DNA of 45,744 bases from contig NW_020312198.1 in the NCBI RefSeq assembly GCF_002999335.1, positions 1 to 45,744 on the forward strand. The letters are read 5' to 3'. Under the pieces are notes generated by a model, which saw only the letters and a program-made list of their open reading frames with translations, searched no databases and had not been told where the DNA came from. Positions 43,501 through 45,744 of the stretch are shown piece after piece; positions within the stretch are counted from its first letter, which is position 1, and the number at the start of each line of letters is the position of its first letter. The translations under genes and the position numbers were made by a program. This DNA is from Cyclospora cayetanensis (taxonomy: Eukaryota > Apicomplexa > Conoidasida > Eucoccidiorida > Eimeriidae).

Positions 43501-45565
43501 CATGCTGCCAATGTACCCTTAGTCCGAGGTCCTTGCCGGCATCTGGGAGATCTGGCCACCCCTCTATGATGTCTGCGAGTCTGCAAACAACCCGGAAGGC
43601 CACCTTTTTCTTCGCGTTGAGCTTGTTCAGGCCGGAGAGACACGACACAAGAATCGGAACGTCTCTCCCCGTCCAGGTTCTCTCGACGACAACGTCGAAG
43701 CCGTCAGGGTGGCAGCTGAGGCGCTCCTCTGTTCCAAGAGCAGGCCCAAAAAGAGACACCACGGGCTTAGTTCTGCACCATCACAGCAACAGACGTGAGC
43801 TGCAAGAGTAGGCAACCGCAGCTTCAGCCACCACCAACACACAGGAACCTCGCAGGATTCACTTGTAGCAAGAAAGTCATGAAGATAATGTTGACCGCAG
43901 CTGAGGGCATTGTCGCATACATGAGCATCACGGATCGATTTACAGGTAATACAACCACCCAGGTGCATACAAATGGTCTAGAGACATATGCATGCATCCG
44001 TTTGCATGGATCCAAATGTTGCATACTGTGCAAAAGGGGGAGAAAGAAGGAGAGAAAGAAAAAAACTCAACAAGGAAACTCAATGTCGTATGCGGACCTC
44101 ATGATGTCTCTAACATCTTCCACACGGGAGGCAGCGAGCAGGAAGTCCACGCAGGCCTTATTGAGGGCATGCATGTTCTCTATGGTCGATTTCCTGCATC
44201 AGACACCCCCCCGCCTCCTTCCCTGCATACGTGCCGCGTTTCTTTTCAGCCCCACTCTAAGCGCCTGCCTCTGCAGGTACCTGGCGAGGCCTCTGTAAGT
44301 GGCGTGCTAGGAAGGAGCCTGTGTGGGCGAGAAAAGGCTAAGAGACAGTGTGCATTGTTCCCTCAAGTCCGCAGCACCCTCTAAAGGCCTGCCACAGCCC
44401 ATCGCTGCAGCTGATCGGCTTATAGCGTTGAGCCGCTCTATCGGAGGCAGCACTCTGCGCAGTGGTCCTGATCTCGCCTTGCCCCATGCGAAGGCTGCTC
44501 AGCATGTGTCTGTCCATGGAGCAGGGGATGTGCAGAGCGTAGAGAGAGATCCAGGAAAGGCAACCCCATGCCTTGCTACCCGAGGTGCGCCAAACAAGCA
44601 GCGATAATTGTCATATAGTCCTAGGCGTACCTGGCAGGCCATCTGGCAGTCGAATGATTTCTGTAAATGACCTGCATGACACATCTGAGTGCCTCTGTCG
44701 CGTGTTCCTCCCACAACACTGGGACAGCCTGAGGAGAATCCCAAGAGGCCAAGGACGTGAGCAGGAGCACTACCGTTTGCAGCACCAGCGAATTTAGCCC
44801 TGTGTCCATCCCGCACACAGCAGTTGATTGACAGCACAAGCCAAACTGTCAGACTAGGGGACTAACGATTGCCAGGTAGAAACGTTACTGCGATCGCTGC
44901 AACCTCAGTTCTGTTGTGTGTGCTCTTTGTGGCAGCATTACATGCTAGCCCCCTTTCTAGAGCCTCCTATTCTTCCCTAGCGCCTCCCTTTTATTGGGCA
45001 TGCCGCTGGCTGCAGCACGATCATCGGAGAACTCAGAACTGAGGCGTGCCGCATCAGCCCGTCAACACAGCTGACCTATGTGGGGGTATGCCAGCCTGCG
45101 CAGCAAATTTAAGAGGAGGGCAACGGTCTCCTTCGTGAGGAACCGCAAAGGAATGCTGTTCAAGCACTCCACAGCGGAAACAAGGACCTCCTCGTCCTTG
45201 ACCTCCAGGACGTCAAGAATCGCCTTCTCCCGATGCGCGGCAAAAAGGGCCTCCGCAACACCCTACGCGGAACCAGTCGTACACCGCAGCCGCCAGTAGA
45301 GACACCCCAAAACACGTGCTACCAAGTTTATGGACAGAGGGGGCCCTAAGGCGGCCCTAACTCCGTAGTGCGCAGAATTACGACTTCGACAAAGAGCGCC
45401 CGAGCCAGACGTTGGAATCAAGGTACAAAAGCTTCGCACCTGCACAATCTCGTCTGTTTGGTCCGTCAAATAATACGCGAGAAATCGGCAGATGGAGGAA
45501 AGCACCCGGCACGCATACGGATTGCTGAGACGGGAGAGCGGGATCCTTTCCGGGACATACGACAG
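34506..45565 (-). CDS. Very large multi-exon protein of unknown function; 5' end beyond right edge
   Basis: At least 27 minus-strand exons, most joining in exact phase. Sense order: 45565-45440, 45262-45076, 44799-44672, 44193-44098, about 43770-43520, 43235-43131, a microexon near 42545, 42420-42340, 42098-41936, 41821-41640, 41495-41447, 41322-41264, 40934-40873, 40008-39919, ends at 39459, 39066-38980, 38689-38510, 38191-38099, 37889-37798, 37585-37496, 37393-37303, 37163-37094, 36923-36776, 36527-36428, 36327-36248, 36044-35987, 35812-35753, 35421-35255, 34871-34706, 34625-34506 (stop). The first exons look like ARM/HEAT helices (EEVLVSAVECLNSIPLRFL, LVLQTVVLLLTSLASW). The middle is a charged coil (ALKENAEYWAGRLKADIEDAE). 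Later exons have mixed helices (FVSMLIMDLAIDAG, VRFDWH-type alternatives). An in-frame stop at 41640 means this may be two genes; however, no good start ATG follows it, and a donor inside that exon (near TCG|GTGCTT) would continue the frame. Gaps remain near 44400, 43900, 40500 and 35000. I do not recognise the family. Confidence 0.72.
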
Positions 45566-45570
45566 CTGCA

Positions 45571-45716
<146 letters not shown>

Positions 45717-45744
45717 CATACATACATATCAACCCCCTTATAAA

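Overview
The window looks like nuclear DNA of a coccidian apicomplexan, most likely an Eimeria-type genome. CAG/CTG triplets run through exons and code for Gln, Ala or Ser runs depending on frame. Genes are split by many short GT-AG introns, microsatellites sit mainly in introns, and several proteins belong to eukaryotic families (BRAP2-type ubiquitin ligase, APP1-type lipid phosphatase, EF-hand protein, mitochondrial ribosomal protein bL17). I cannot name the species. No tRNA, rRNA, CRISPR array, insertion sequence or prokaryotic operon was seen. Because ORF prediction here admits GTG/TTG starts, I reset starts to the first plausible ATG and rebuilt multi-exon genes by matching intron phases by hand.

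Layout, left to right. 1-140 is G-homopolymer-rich, like a poor contig end. 197-1492 (-) is a DEDDy 3'-5' exonuclease-domain protein. It is divergent from 1984-7706 (+), a six-exon BRAP2-like protein (RRM-like BRAP2 domain, partial RING, UBP zinc finger, coiled coil) with large Ser/Ala inserts. 8328-15373 (-) is a gene of at least ten exons with an APP1-type (DUF2183) HAD phosphatase domain and a Gln-rich tail. 15374-17534 holds little I can support. 17535-21221 (-) is one uninterrupted 1228-residue reading frame with a signal peptide and Ala/Ser/Pro/Gln-rich sequence. It is divergent from 22206-24209 (+), a coiled-coil protein. 24762-26019 (-) is a centrin/calmodulin-like EF-hand protein. 26567-28487 (+) is an unrecognised Ser-rich protein. 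29859-30602 (-) is a membrane-anchored protein that may belong to the TIM21/COA1 group. 30705-31139 (-) is a small hypothetical. 31379-32676 (+) is bL17m. 34167-34448 (+) is a small protein with a mitochondrial-type presequence. 34506-45565 (-) is a very large gene of at least 27 exons that I cannot assign; it enters from the right edge.

The genes do not form a pathway. Two to four (bL17m, the TIM21/COA1 candidate, the small presequence protein, perhaps the exonuclease) could be organelle-related, but clustering by function is not expected in this kind of genome. The most informative results are the reconstructed gene models, divergent catalytic or zinc-ligand positions in otherwise recognisable domains, two probable GC-AG introns, and the recurring placement of simple repeats in introns, in two cases directly against the 3' splice site. 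I found no convincing new biological system and say so.
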